DNA of 64,000 bases, taken from positions 1 through 64,000 of the forward strand of contig URCA01000008.1 of the NCBI GenBank assembly GCA_900546265.1. The letters are read 5' to 3'. This document shows positions 55,367-63,952 of the stretch, in pieces. The stretch is from an uncultured Oscillospiraceae bacterium. Its GTDB lineage: Bacteria > Bacillota > Clostridia > Oscillospirales > Acutalibacteraceae. The number at the start of each line of letters is the position of its first letter. Position 1 is the first letter of the stretch. A model generated the notes under the pieces. The model had not been told where the DNA came from. It saw nothing but the letters and a program-made list of their open reading frames with translations, and made no database searches. The position numbers and the translations under genes were made by a program.

Positions 55367-56635
55367 TTTTCCGATGTCTTTGCGGTAGTGGGCGTTTTCG
55401 AACTCGATGTGCTGCACGGCCTCATAGGCCTTGTCCAGGGCGGCGGCAACGGTATCCGCCACGGCGGTCACGCCCAGCACCCGGCCGCCGTTGGTATAAA
55501 AGCGGCCGTCCTTCCACGCGGTGCCGGCATGGTAGACCGCGTAGGCCTCTTGCAACTGCCCGTCCTGGTCGAGGCCGGCGATGGGCAGGCCCTTGCGGTA
55601 AGCGGCAGGGTACCCGCCGGAGGCCATGACCACGCAGGCGCAGGCTTCTTCCTTCCAGCGGATATCCAGCTCCGCCAGTCGTTCCTCCCGGATGGCGTCC
55701 ACAATATCCAGCAAATCGGTTTGCAGCCGAGGCAGCACCACCTGGGTTTCCGGGTCGCCGAAGCGGCAGTTGTATTCGATCACCTTCGGACCCTTGGGGG
55801 TGAGCATCAGGCCGAAGAACAAGCAGCCCTTGAAGGGGCGGCCTTCCTTGGCCATAGCGTCCACGGTGGGCTGGAAAATATGCTCCATGCAGAAGGCGGC
55901 GTCTTCGTCCGTGTAATAGGGGTTGGGGCTGATGGTGCCCATGCCGCCGGTATTCGGGCCCATATCACCGTCAAAGGCCCGCTTGTGATCCTTGGAGGAA
56001 ACCATGGGCTTGACGGTTTTGCCGTCGGTAAAGGCCAGCACCGAGACTTCCGGGCCGGTGAGGAATTCCTCCACCACCACCCGGCTGCCCGACGCGCCGA
56101 ACACCCGATCCTCCATGATCTCCTTGACGGCCTGTTTGGCTTCCTCATACCCGTCGCAGAGGATAACGCCTTTTCCCAGGGCCAGGCCGTCGGCCTTGAC
56201 CACCGCTGGATAGCTGTCCTGCAGACGAATATAATTGAGCGCGTCCGCCGGCTTGTCGAACACCTCGTAGCCGGCGGTGGGGATGCCGTATTTTTTCATA
56301 AGGTCTTTGGAGAAGACCTTGCTGCCTTCGAGAATGGCAGCGTTGGCGCGGGGGCCGAAGGCGGAGATACCCGCTTCCTCCAGCGCGTCCACCATGCCGG
56401 CCACCAGCGGATCGTCCGGCGCCACAAAGACCAGATCCACCATCAGACGGGTCGCCAGCTCCACCACGCCGGCCACGTCGGTGGCGGGCACGTCGAAGCA
56501 TTGGGCGTCCCGGGCGATGCCGCCGTTGCCGGGGGTGCAGTAGAGCTTCCCGCAGCGGGGGCTTTCCTTCAGCTTGCGTATGATGGCGTGTTCACGGCCG
56601 CCGCCGCCCACCACCAGAATATCCTTTTTTTCCAC
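55364..56635 (-). CDS. purD: Phosphoribosylamine-glycine ligase
   Basis: 423 aa from GTG at 56635; a TTG seven codons upstream overlaps the stop of the previous gene. ATP-grasp enzyme: ILVVGGGGREHAIIRKLKES, AFGPRANAAILEGSKVFSKD, PNTGGMGTISPNPYYTDED and FGDPETQVVLPRLQTDLL. It joins phosphoribosylamine and glycine, step 2 of purine synthesis. Last gene of the pur operon. Confidence 0.95.
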   Translation of the reverse strand: MEKKDILVVGGGGREHAIIRKLKESPRCGKLYCTPGNGGIARDAQCFDVPATDVAGVVELATRLMVDLVFVAPDDPLVAGMVDALEEAGISAFGPRANAAILEGSKVFSKDLMKKYGIPTAGYEVFDKPADALNYIRLQDSYPAVVKADGLALGKGVILCDGYEEAKQAVKEIMEDRVFGASGSRVVVEEFLTGPEVSVLAFTDGKTVKPMVSSKDHKRAFDGDMGPNTGGMGTISPNPYYTDEDAAFCMEHIFQPTVDAMAKEGRPFKGCLFFGLMLTPKGPKVIEYNCRFGDPETQVVLPRLQTDLLDIVDAIREERLAELDIRWKEEACACVVMASGGYPAAYRKGLPIAGLDQDGQLQEAYAVYHAGTAWKDGRFYTNGGRVLGVTAVADTVAAALDKAYEAVQHIEFENAHYRKDIGK

Positions 56636-56652
56636 AGGCCGCCCGCCTTTCC

Positions 56653-57828
56653 TCAATGATGGAACAGCCGCAGGCCGGTGAAGGCCATGGCGATGCCGTA
56701 TTTATTGCAGGTTTCGATCACGTGATCGTCCCGGATGGATCCGCCCGGCTCGGCGATAAAGCTGACGCCGGACTTATGCGCCCGCTCGATATTATCCCCG
56801 AAGGGGAAGAAGGCGTCGGAGCCCAGGGACACGCCGGTGAGGGTGTCCAGCCAGGCCCGCCGTTCCTCGCGGGTCAAGGGTTCCGGCCGGGCGGTGAAGA
56901 ACTGCTGCCACGCGCCGTCGGCCAGCACATCCTCGTATTCGTCGGATATATATACATCGATGGTGTTGTCCCGATCCGGGCGGCGGATATCGCTCCGGAA
57001 GGGCAGGGCCAGCACCTTGGGATGCTGCCGCAGATACCAGACGTCCGCCTTGTTGCCCGCCAGACGGGTGCAGTGGATCCGGCTCTGCTGTCCCGCGCCG
57101 ACGCCGATGACCTGGCCGTCCTTGGCGTAGCAGACGGAATTGGACTGGGTATACTTCAGCGCGATCAGGGCAATGAGCAGATCCCGCTTGGCAGACTCGG
57201 GTAGGTCGGTGTTGTCGGTCACGAGGTTGCGCAGCATGGCCTCGTCGATTTTCACTTCGTTGCGTCCCTGCTCGAAGGTGATGCCGAACACGTCCTTATG
57301 CTCGATGGGCGCAGGGGTGTAGGCCGGATCGATCTTCACCACGTTGTAGGAACCCTTGCGCTTGGTTTTCAGGATTTCGAGAGCCTCCGGGGTGTAGTCG
57401 GGGGCGATGATGCCGTCGGACACTTCCCGGGCGAGGAGGGTGGCCGTCTGCTTGTCGCAGGTGTCGGACAGGGCCACCCAGTCGCCATAGGAGCTCATCC
57501 GGTCGGCGCCGCGGGCGCGGGCATAGGCGCAGGCCATATCCGACAGCTCCAGATCGTCCACGAAGTAGATCTTTTTGAGGGTATCGGACAGGGGCAGGGC
57601 CACCGCCGCGCCGGCAGGGCTGACATGCTTGAAGGAAGCGGCCGCCGGCAGGCCGGTCGCCTCTTTCAGCTCCTTGACCAGCTGCCAGCTATTGAAGGCG
57701 TCCAAAAAATTGATGAAGCCGGGGCGGCCGTTCAGTACCTCGATGGGCAGTTCGCGGCCGTCCTGCATAAAAATGCGGGAGGGCTTCTGGTTGGGGTTGC
57801 AGCCGTATTTCAGCGGCAGTTCGTTCAT
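56653..57828 (-). CDS. purH: AICAR transformylase, stand-alone (PurH C-terminal domain only)
   Basis: 391 aa. It has the AICAR-formyltransferase fold of PurH (KYGCNPNQKPSRIF at the start, PAAASFKHVSPAGAAVA with the catalytic Lys-His, SVCYAKDGQVIGVGAGQQSR, GSDAFFPFGDNIERA). It lacks the N-terminal MGS-like IMP cyclohydrolase domain of normal PurH (about 510 aa). The missing step is supplied by the PurO-type gene directly upstream. It transfers a formyl group from 10-formyl-THF to AICAR. Confidence 0.93.
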   Translation of the reverse strand: MNELPLKYGCNPNQKPSRIFMQDGRELPIEVLNGRPGFINFLDAFNSWQLVKELKEATGLPAAASFKHVSPAGAAVALPLSDTLKKIYFVDDLELSDMACAYARARGADRMSSYGDWVALSDTCDKQTATLLAREVSDGIIAPDYTPEALEILKTKRKGSYNVVKIDPAYTPAPIEHKDVFGITFEQGRNEVKIDEAMLRNLVTDNTDLPESAKRDLLIALIALKYTQSNSVCYAKDGQVIGVGAGQQSRIHCTRLAGNKADVWYLRQHPKVLALPFRSDIRRPDRDNTIDVYISDEYEDVLADGAWQQFFTARPEPLTREERRAWLDTLTGVSLGSDAFFPFGDNIERAHKSGVSFIAEPGGSIRDDHVIETCNKYGIAMAFTGLRLFHH

Positions 57829-57863
57829 GATACTTCACTTTCCTTTCTCAGCGCGATTTTCTT

Positions 57864-58577
57864 TCATTGTCCCTGGTGCTTATTGAAAATCAGGCTGGTC
57901 ACTTCTCCGGATTCCAGATCGATAGACCGGGTGAAAAGAGACACCTTATTGTCCGCGTTCAGGCTTTCCCACACCGTGCGCGAAAAAGCATCCAAATCTC
58001 CTTCGATGGTCACGGGAACCGGCTCTCCCTCGAAAGAGGGCAGGGGGTTCCCGTCCTGCTGGTAGGTGTGGATGAAATGGCCTTCGCCGGGGCGGGGCGC
58101 GTCATAATCAAAGAAATACCGCCGGGTGGATGCGGGATCGCCGTCGGCGGATTTGAGAATGGACAGGCGATAGCGGTCGGCTTTCGGCTCTACCACGCCG
58201 GAAATGCGGGGGGTAAAATTGGGGGCGTCCGGCTCGAAGGTGCGGGTGCGCAGCGCCTCTTCGAAGGTTTTCCCCGCTTCGAGCGCGTCATAAATCGTGT
58301 CGGTCTGATCGCCGTTGGTGACGATGGTGACATCGCCGCAGACCCGCACCGGCGCGTAGATGATGAGGGACGGATCCACCATTTTGCTTTCGTCGAAGGC
58401 TTTGGTGCGGATGCCGCGGCCGTCGATTTCAAAAATACGGTTGCGGGAGTTCTCGCTCCGGCCCATGATGAAGTAGGCGATATAGAAGCAGCGGGCGTCC
58501 GCGCTTTTGCCCAGGACGATGCCGCGGCCCGGATAGGTGGTGGCGCTCAGTTCTTTGGACAGCGATTGTATCTGCAT
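57864..58577 (-). CDS. purO: IMP cyclohydrolase, PurO type
   Basis: 237 aa. PurO/IMP-cyclohydrolase family (NTN-hydrolase fold) with TTYPGRGIVLGKSADARCFY, AYFIMGRSENSRNRIFEIDG, YAPVRVCGDVTIVTNGDQTD and PNFTPRISGVVEP. PurO was first described in archaea and also occurs in Clostridia; it closes FAICAR to IMP, the last purine step. It sits directly between purN and the stand-alone transformylase, which strongly supports this role. ATG after AAGGGAGAGAATGCT. Confidence 0.92.
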   Translation of the reverse strand: MQIQSLSKELSATTYPGRGIVLGKSADARCFYIAYFIMGRSENSRNRIFEIDGRGIRTKAFDESKMVDPSLIIYAPVRVCGDVTIVTNGDQTDTIYDALEAGKTFEEALRTRTFEPDAPNFTPRISGVVEPKADRYRLSILKSADGDPASTRRYFFDYDAPRPGEGHFIHTYQQDGNPLPSFEGEPVPVTIEGDLDAFSRTVWESLNADNKVSLFTRSIDLESGEVTSLIFNKHQGQ

Positions 58578-58639
58578 AGCATTCTCTCCCTTACTCTTGA
58601 AAAAGCGGCCCCATCCTCCATAGAAAACGGGGCCGGGTT

Positions 58640-59266
58640 TTATTCGTCAACGACGGCGATGTTGCCTTCCACGCGGATTTTCCCTTCGCAGAACAGGGAA
58701 ACCGCCTGGGGCAGCAGTTCCCATTCCGCCTGCCGCATGACGCGCAGCTGCAGGGTTTCCGGAGTATCGGCGGGCTGCACGGCCACCGCTTTTTGCAGGA
58801 CGATGGCCCCTCCGTCGGGGATTTCGTTGACGAGATGCACCGTCGCGCCGGTCACCTTGACCCCGTAAGCCAGCGCCGCCTCATGCACCTTGAGGCCATA
58901 AAAGCCCTTGCCGCAGAAGGCCGGAATCAGAGACGGGTGGACATTGAGAATCCGGTTGCGGTACCGGGCGATCACCTTCTCCCCCAAAATGGAGAGGAAG
59001 CCCGCGAGCACCACCAGCTCCGCCCCGCAAGCCTCCAGCTCGGCCAGGAGGGCCTCGTCAAAGGCTTCGGGGGTGGCGTAAGCCTTCCGGCTGACCACCG
59101 CCGTGGGCACCTGCTTTGCGGCCGCCCGCTCCAGCGCATAGGCGTCCGGCCGCGAGGCGATGACCTTGACGATCCGGCCGTTCCGGATCGCTCCCGCCTC
59201 CTGTGCGTCCAGCAGGGCCTGCAGGTTGGTGCCGCCGCCGGACACCAGAACGGCAATATGTACCAT
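58640..59266 (-). CDS. purN: Phosphoribosylglycinamide formyltransferase
   Basis: 208 aa. 10-formyl-THF-dependent GAR transformylase: VLVSGGGTNLQALLDAQEAG, the substrate loop VVLAGFLSILGEKVI, RILNVHPSLIPAFCGKG with the catalytic Asn/His, and VTGATVHLVNEIPDGG with the catalytic Asp region. Step 3 of purine synthesis. Between purM and purO in the operon. Confidence 0.95.
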   Translation of the reverse strand: MVHIAVLVSGGGTNLQALLDAQEAGAIRNGRIVKVIASRPDAYALERAAAKQVPTAVVSRKAYATPEAFDEALLAELEACGAELVVLAGFLSILGEKVIARYRNRILNVHPSLIPAFCGKGFYGLKVHEAALAYGVKVTGATVHLVNEIPDGGAIVLQKAVAVQPADTPETLQLRVMRQAEWELLPQAVSLFCEGKIRVEGNIAVVDE

Positions 59267-59288
59267 GATAAAATCCGCCTTTCCCCGT

Positions 59289-60329
59289 TTAGCCGACCAG
59301 CTCGACCCCGGCGCCGCCAGAGCGGACCTCGCCCAGCATCATGGCCTTTTCGCCGTGGGCGTTCAGGAGGCGCACCGCCTCGTCCGCCTGTTCCGGCGCC
59401 ACGGCCAGCACCAGGCCGGTGCCCATGTTGAAGGTGTTGAACATATCCCGCTCGGGAATGCCGCCCACCTTCTGCAGCAGCTGGAACACCGGCAGCACCG
59501 GGACGTTCCTTTTCTCGATGACCGCCGTCAGCCCTTCGGGCAGCATCCGGGGGATATTCTCATAATAGCCGCCGCCGGTGATATGGGAAATGCCGTGCAC
59601 CTTCACCTGCTTCATCAGGGCCAGCAGGGGCTTGACGTAGATTTTGGTCGGGGTGAGCAGGGTTTCCCCCAGGGTGGCGCCCAGCTCGTCGTAATGGACG
59701 GCCAGCGTTTTTTCGTTCACGTCGAAGACCTTACGCACCAAGGAAAAGCCGTTGGAATGCACGCCGCTGGAGGCCACGCCGATGAGAGCGTCCCCCGCCT
59801 GCACATTCTTGGAATCGACGATGCTGTCATAATCGGCCATGCCGACGCTGAAGCCCGCCAAATCGTATTCATCCTCCGGATAGAAGCCGGGCATTTCGGC
59901 GGTTTCGCCGCCGATGAGGGCGCAGCCGGACTGGACGCAGCCCTCCGCCACGCCGGAGACGATGGCGGCGATTTTCTCCGGGAAATTCTTGCCGCAGGCA
60001 ATATAATCCAGGAAGAACAGAGGCTGCGCGCCCGAGCAGGCCACGTCGTTGACGCACATGGCCACGCAGTCGATGCCCACGGTATCGTGCTTGTCCATCA
60101 GGAAGGCCAGCTTCAGCTTGGTGCCCACGCCGTCGGTGCCGGAAACCAGCACCGGGCGCTTCATGCCGCTGAAATCCGGCTCAAACAGGCCGCCGAAGCC
60201 GCCGATGCCGGACAGCACGCCGGGCACGGAGGTACGGGCTACATGGGCCTTCATCAGTTCCACGGCCTTATACCCGGCGGTGACGTCCACGCCGGCGGCC
60301 GCATAGCTTTCGCTTACGCTGTTATTCAT
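59289..60329 (-). CDS. purM: Phosphoribosylformylglycinamidine cyclo-ligase
   Basis: 346 aa. PurM signatures: YAAAGVDVTAGYKAVELMKA, RPVLVSGTDGVGTKLKLAFL, CVNDVACSGAQPLFFLDYIA, GGETAEMPGFY and GISHITGGGYYENIPRMLPE. It closes FGAM to AIR with ATP, step 5. Length is normal. Ribosome site somewhat distant (AAGAAAGGCTGGAAC). Confidence 0.95.
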   Translation of the reverse strand: MNNSVSESYAAAGVDVTAGYKAVELMKAHVARTSVPGVLSGIGGFGGLFEPDFSGMKRPVLVSGTDGVGTKLKLAFLMDKHDTVGIDCVAMCVNDVACSGAQPLFFLDYIACGKNFPEKIAAIVSGVAEGCVQSGCALIGGETAEMPGFYPEDEYDLAGFSVGMADYDSIVDSKNVQAGDALIGVASSGVHSNGFSLVRKVFDVNEKTLAVHYDELGATLGETLLTPTKIYVKPLLALMKQVKVHGISHITGGGYYENIPRMLPEGLTAVIEKRNVPVLPVFQLLQKVGGIPERDMFNTFNMGTGLVLAVAPEQADEAVRLLNAHGEKAMMLGEVRSGGAGVELVG

Positions 60330-60365
60330 CGTTTAAGTTCCAGCCTTTCTTTGAGCCTTGCGGGC

Positions 60366-61775
60366 TTATTCGCGGCCCGTCCAACAATATGTGCAAACCT
60401 GCTCCGGGTCGATGCCGATAGAAGCCAGCATCCCCTCCAGGGTTTGATACCGCAGGGAGGTGACCCGCAGATTTTTGCAAATGCCGTCCACCATGCGGGC
60501 GTACCGCTCGGTGCGGGCATCGATATACTCCTCCAGATGGCGGAAGCCCTCCTCCCCCTCCAGCTCTTGGATCACCGTGTGGGTGATGAGATCCCGGTCG
60601 GAGGTGGAACGGGAAAAATTGAGGTATTTGCAGCCGAACATGATGGGGGGGCAGGCGGGCCGGATATGCACCTCTTTGGCGCCGCTGTCATAGAGAAAAT
60701 CCACCGTTTCCCGCATCTGAGTACCCCGCACCACCGAGTCGTCGATGAACAGCAGCCGCTTGTCCCGGATGAGGGCGTCCACGGGGATGAGCTTCATGTG
60801 GGCTACCTGGTTGCGCACCGACTGATTCTGCGGCATGAAGCTACGGGGCCATGTGGGGGTGTATTTGATAAAGGGGCGGGCGAAGGGAATCCCCGATTCG
60901 TTGGCGTAGCCGACGGCGTGGGCGGTGCCGGAATCGGGCACCCCGGCCACGAAGTCCGCCTCGGTGTCCTTGTCGTTCTGGGCCAGGATCCGGCCGCAGT
61001 TATACCGCATCTGCTCCACGCTGACCCCCTCGTAGGAGGAGGGGGGATAGCCGAAATACGTCCACAGGAACGCGCAGATTTTCATCTTTTTCCCGGGAGC
61101 CTGCAGCACCTCGTACCCGTCCGCCGTGACGCGGACGATTTCCCCCGGGCCGAGGCTGTGCTCGTCCTTATACCCCAGGTTGAGGTAGGCGAAGGATTCG
61201 AAGGACACGCACATGGCGCCGTCCTTTTTACCGAGAATCAGCGGGGTGCGGCCCATCCGGTCCCGGGCGGCGTACAGGCCGTCCTTGGTCAGGAGCAGCA
61301 AAGTCATAGAGCCGTCGATCAGCTCCTGCGCGTGACGGATCCCCTCGGTTATCGAGTCCTTCTGATTGATGAGGCAGGCTGTCAGCTCAGTAGCGTTGAC
61401 CTTGCCGCCGCTCATTTCCAGGAAGTGGGAGCTGCCGTTGGCAAAGGCCTGCCCCACCAACTCCTCCAGGTTGTTAATCCGCCCCACGGTGGTGATGGCG
61501 TAGTTGCCCAGATGCGACCGGACAATGAGGGGCTGGGGATCGGTGTCGCTGATGCAGCCGATACCCAGCGGCCCGGACATGTCGTCCACGTCCCGCTCGA
61601 ACTTGGTGCGGAAGGGAGAATTCTCGATGTTGTGGATGGCCCGCTCGAACCCCTTGTCCGCGCTGTAGACGGCCATGCCGCCCCGGCGGGTGCCCAGATG
61701 CGAGTGATAGTCCACCCCGAAAAACAAATCGGTGATGCAATTGTCATGCGAGGCTACGCCGAATACGCCGCCCAT
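60366..61775 (-). CDS. purF: Amidophosphoribosyltransferase without the N-terminal Cys
   Basis: 469 aa; ATG after AAGGAGGAACTAT. Glutamine-amidotransferase class II domain (about 1-240) and phosphoribosyltransferase domain with PRPP loop RLLFIDDSVVRGTQMRETVD. The protein starts MGGVFGVASHDNC: the nucleophilic Cys that follows Met (or a short propeptide) in this family (CGVFG) is Gly here. The rest of the glutaminase domain (GTRRGGMAVY, GIGCISDTDPQPLIVRSHLG) is conserved. It should make phosphoribosylamine from PRPP, but perhaps from free ammonia or a delivered amine. The zinc/iron-type cysteines are few. Confidence 0.92.
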   Translation of the reverse strand: MGGVFGVASHDNCITDLFFGVDYHSHLGTRRGGMAVYSADKGFERAIHNIENSPFRTKFERDVDDMSGPLGIGCISDTDPQPLIVRSHLGNYAITTVGRINNLEELVGQAFANGSSHFLEMSGGKVNATELTACLINQKDSITEGIRHAQELIDGSMTLLLLTKDGLYAARDRMGRTPLILGKKDGAMCVSFESFAYLNLGYKDEHSLGPGEIVRVTADGYEVLQAPGKKMKICAFLWTYFGYPPSSYEGVSVEQMRYNCGRILAQNDKDTEADFVAGVPDSGTAHAVGYANESGIPFARPFIKYTPTWPRSFMPQNQSVRNQVAHMKLIPVDALIRDKRLLFIDDSVVRGTQMRETVDFLYDSGAKEVHIRPACPPIMFGCKYLNFSRSTSDRDLITHTVIQELEGEEGFRHLEEYIDARTERYARMVDGICKNLRVTSLRYQTLEGMLASIGIDPEQVCTYCWTGRE

Positions 61776-61813
61776 ATAGTTCCTCCTTGGTACAAAACCT
61801 GTAGTCCCTGCTA

Positions 61814-62524
61814 TTATTCACCCATCATGCGGCGCATGATCTCCTGATAGGCTTCCACTTCCCCGCCCAGGTTGCGGCGGAACCGATCCTTATCCAGCTT
61901 TTCATGGGTGTGCACATCCCAGAACCGGCAGGTATCGGGGGAGATTTCGTCGGCCAGCACAAGGGTGCCGTCGGCCAGCTTACCGAACTCCAGCTTGAAG
62001 TCCACCAGCTCGATGTCCAGCGTCAGGAAGAAGGCCTTGAGCACTTCGTTGACCTTGAACGCGTATTTGGCGATGCAATCCATTTCCTCTCTCGTGGCGA
62101 TGCCAAGGGCCAGCGCGTGATACTCGTTGATCAGCGGATCGCCCAGCGCGTCGTCCTTATAGCTGAACTCGAGGGACGGGGTTTTCAGCACCGTGCCTTC
62201 CTCCACGCCGAAGCGCTTAGAGAAGGAACCGGCGGCGATGTTGCGGACGATGACCTCCAGGGGAACGATGGACACCTTTTTGACCACGGTTTCCCGCTCG
62301 GACAGCTCCTTGACAAAATGGGTGGGCACGCCTTCCTTCTCCAGCTTCTGCATCAGGAAGTTGGTCACCCGGTTGTTGATAACGCCCTTGCCCATGATGG
62401 TGCCTTTTTTCTCGCCGTTGAAAGCCGTGGCATCGTCCTTGTAATCGACGATCACCAGTTCCGGATCCTCGGTGGCGAATACCTTTTTGGCTTTGCCCTC
62501 GTACAGTTGTTCCAGCTTGTTCAT
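61814..62524 (-). CDS. purC: SAICAR synthetase
   Basis: 236 aa. PurC fold: LYEGKAKKVFATEDPELVIV, KKGTIMGKGVINNRVTNFLM, VSIVPLEVIVRNIAAGSFSK and DEISPDTCRFWDVHTHEKLD with the conserved substrate Asp. It joins CAIR and aspartate, step 8. Second gene after purE; ATG after GATAGGAGACGAGTAT. Confidence 0.95.
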   Translation of the reverse strand: MNKLEQLYEGKAKKVFATEDPELVIVDYKDDATAFNGEKKGTIMGKGVINNRVTNFLMQKLEKEGVPTHFVKELSERETVVKKVSIVPLEVIVRNIAAGSFSKRFGVEEGTVLKTPSLEFSYKDDALGDPLINEYHALALGIATREEMDCIAKYAFKVNEVLKAFFLTLDIELVDFKLEFGKLADGTLVLADEISPDTCRFWDVHTHEKLDKDRFRRNLGGEVEAYQEIMRRMMGE

Positions 62525-62549
62525 ATACTCGTCTCCTATCGTATAAGCA

Positions 62550-63047
62550 TTACGCCTGATTTAGCTTGTCCGCCAGGGCCTTATCCTTGGCGAGAACCCC
62601 TTCGGCCATGGTTTTCTTCATGGCGATCAGCCGGTTTTTCAGCGTCTCGTCGCTGAGCGCCAGCATCTGCACGGCCAGCAGGGCGGCGTTTTCCGCGCCG
62701 TCGATGGCCACCGTTGCCACCGGGATGCCGGAGGGCATCTGCACCGTGGAAAGCAGGGCGTCCAGCCCGTCCAGGGTGGAGGATTTTACCGGAATGCCGA
62801 TGACCGGCAGCACCGTGTGGGCCGCCAGCACGCCCGCCAGATGGGCCGCCTTGCCCGCCGCCGCGATGATGACGCCGAAGCCCTTGTCCGCCGCCGAAGC
62901 TGAAAACGCCGCCGCGGCTTCGGGCGTGCGGTGCGCCGACATGACATGAACCTCCACGGGCACGCCGAAGTCCCCCAGCTTATCGATGGCTTTGCCGACC
63001 ACCGGCAGATCGCTGTCGCTGCCCATGATAACCGCCACTTTTTTCAT
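62550..63047 (-). CDS. purE: N5-carboxyaminoimidazole ribonucleotide mutase
   Basis: 165 aa from the ATG at 63047 (GGTGG about nine bases upstream; the frame extends four codons more). PurE signature KVAVIMGSDSDLPVVGKAID, VHVMSAHRTPEAAAAFSASA, IIAAAGKAAHLAGVLAAHT and IPVATVAIDGAENAALLAVQ. It converts N5-CAIR to CAIR (class I) or carboxylates AIR directly (class II). PurK is not in the window, so the class is not decided. First gene after an attenuator-like leader. Confidence 0.93.
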   Translation of the reverse strand: MKKVAVIMGSDSDLPVVGKAIDKLGDFGVPVEVHVMSAHRTPEAAAAFSASAADKGFGVIIAAAGKAAHLAGVLAAHTVLPVIGIPVKSSTLDGLDALLSTVQMPSGIPVATVAIDGAENAALLAVQMLALSDETLKNRLIAMKKTMAEGVLAKDKALADKLNQA

Positions 63048-63093
63048 AGTACAAACCACCTACCCTTTCCCGCCGGGAGCTTGTCCCGGCAAT

Positions 63094-63129
63094 AAAAACA
63101 GGCTGGGACGCCGAACGCGCCACAGCCTG
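63094..63129 (-). terminator. Attenuator-like terminator before purE
   Basis: CAGGCTG...CAGCCTG stem with inner CGCG...CGGCG pairs; on the minus strand followed by TTTTTATT. A second hairpin GCCGGGA/TCCCGGC lies between it and purE. No promoter is seen between this terminator and purE. Confidence 0.75.
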
Positions 63130-63135
63130 CACTTG

Positions 63136-63234
63136 TCAAATTTTGCCCGCACCGGTATTGTGAACACGGCATTTCCTGCGCAGAATGCTCCCGTAACCGG
63201 ACATTCCACAGCCGGACATTCCATAGTCCTGCAT
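63136..63234 (-). CDS. 32-aa leader peptide of the pur operon
   Basis: ATG at 63234 after a perfect GGAGG site (8-base gap). It reads MQDYGMSGCGMSGYGSILRR, then KCRVHNTGAGKI and a stop right before the terminator. The first half repeats GMSG-C/Y-G. The gene is transcribed from TTGAAT-17-TACAAT (63317-63289). Position (promoter, short ORF, terminator, biosynthetic operon) is that of a transcription-attenuation leader. Family not recognised, so it could also be an independent small protein. Confidence 0.55.
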   Translation of the reverse strand: MQDYGMSGCGMSGYGSILRRKCRVHNTGAGKI

Positions 63235-63288
63235 ATTCACAACCTCCCTGCGTTTTCCACCCCATAACAGACAGGGTTCGCTGCTACT

Positions 63289-63317
63289 ATTGTATTGCAA
63301 TTTCCGGTCGAATTCAA
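63289..63317 (-). promoter_or_regulatory. Promoter of the pur leader and operon
   Basis: Minus strand TTGAAT (63317-63312), 17 bases, TACAAT (63294-63289); transcript starts about 50 bases before the leader ORF. Confidence 0.75.
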
Positions 63318-63431
63318 GCGCAAAATCCCGCCCGGTGGAAATTTGTAGGGATACCATGGGAAGATCGGCGGGCCAAAGGGGTTTTTGTTTATTTTGCGGG
63401 TGAGTCCTGATAGCTGAAATAGGCCATGAAA

Positions 63432-63635
63432 TCAATCGTCGACGAATACGAAAAGATCATTGGGTGTGCATTCCAGCACCTGACAAAGTATTTCAATATT
63501 TTCATACCGAATCGACTTGGTTTCGTTTCGAATCATCCTGCTGAAATTCTGATAGCTCATGTTCAGCTGCCTATACAGCCAATATTTCGTACGGCCTTGC
63601 TTTTCCAGAAGGGGCAGAACATTTAACTCTACCAT
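63432..63635 (-). CDS. Small XRE/Cro-type regulator (YozG-like)
   Basis: 67 aa HTH-only protein: LPLLEKQGRTKYWLYRQLNM, then SYQNFSRMIRNETKSIRYEN and LECTPNDLFVF. It resembles the short Cro-like regulators common on Firmicutes elements. Its start overlaps the stop of the upstream XRE gene by one base (TAATG), so the two are coupled. Targets unknown. Confidence 0.8.
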   Translation of the reverse strand: MVELNVLPLLEKQGRTKYWLYRQLNMSYQNFSRMIRNETKSIRYENIEILCQVLECTPNDLFVFVDD

Positions 63636-63952
63636 TACGCGTTTTCCTCGTTCAGGCGGTCAATCAGGCCGATGAGCGTCAAAAGATCCTTGTCCTTCAT
63701 GGCTTTCATGCCGTCCAGTGCCTTCTGCACCAAAATCGGGTTGGCGATTTCCTCGTCGAAAAACTGGCGGGGCGTAATGCCGAAATAGTCACAGATATAG
63801 AGGAATTCTTTCATGGAAGGCAGTGCCCGGCCGGAGGTGATGTTCTGTATATAGTTTTTACTATGACCCAGCTCATAACTAAGTGTGTATTCCGAAACGC
63901 CTTTGTTAAGACGCAAACCAGTAATGCGATCACGAATAAACTGGGCATCCAT
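63635..63952 (-). CDS. XRE-family regulator
   Basis: 105 aa. HTH: FIRDRITGLRLNKGVSEYTL, then SYELGHSKNYIQNITSGRAL and CDYFGITPRQFFDEEI, then a short helical tail (KALDGMKAMKDKDLLTLIGL). The family is found widely in Clostridia, often paired with a second HTH gene as here. The promoter lies near or beyond the window edge. Coupled to the gene at 63432 through a TAATG overlap. Confidence 0.82.
   Translation of the reverse strand: MDAQFIRDRITGLRLNKGVSEYTLSYELGHSKNYIQNITSGRALPSMKEFLYICDYFGITPRQFFDEEIANPILVQKALDGMKAMKDKDLLTLIGLIDRLNEENA

Noticed and set aside
62550..63360. Guanine/PRPP riboswitch in front of the pur operon
   Set aside because: No purine or ykkC-type aptamer core is visible; the region holds a short ORF and a terminator.
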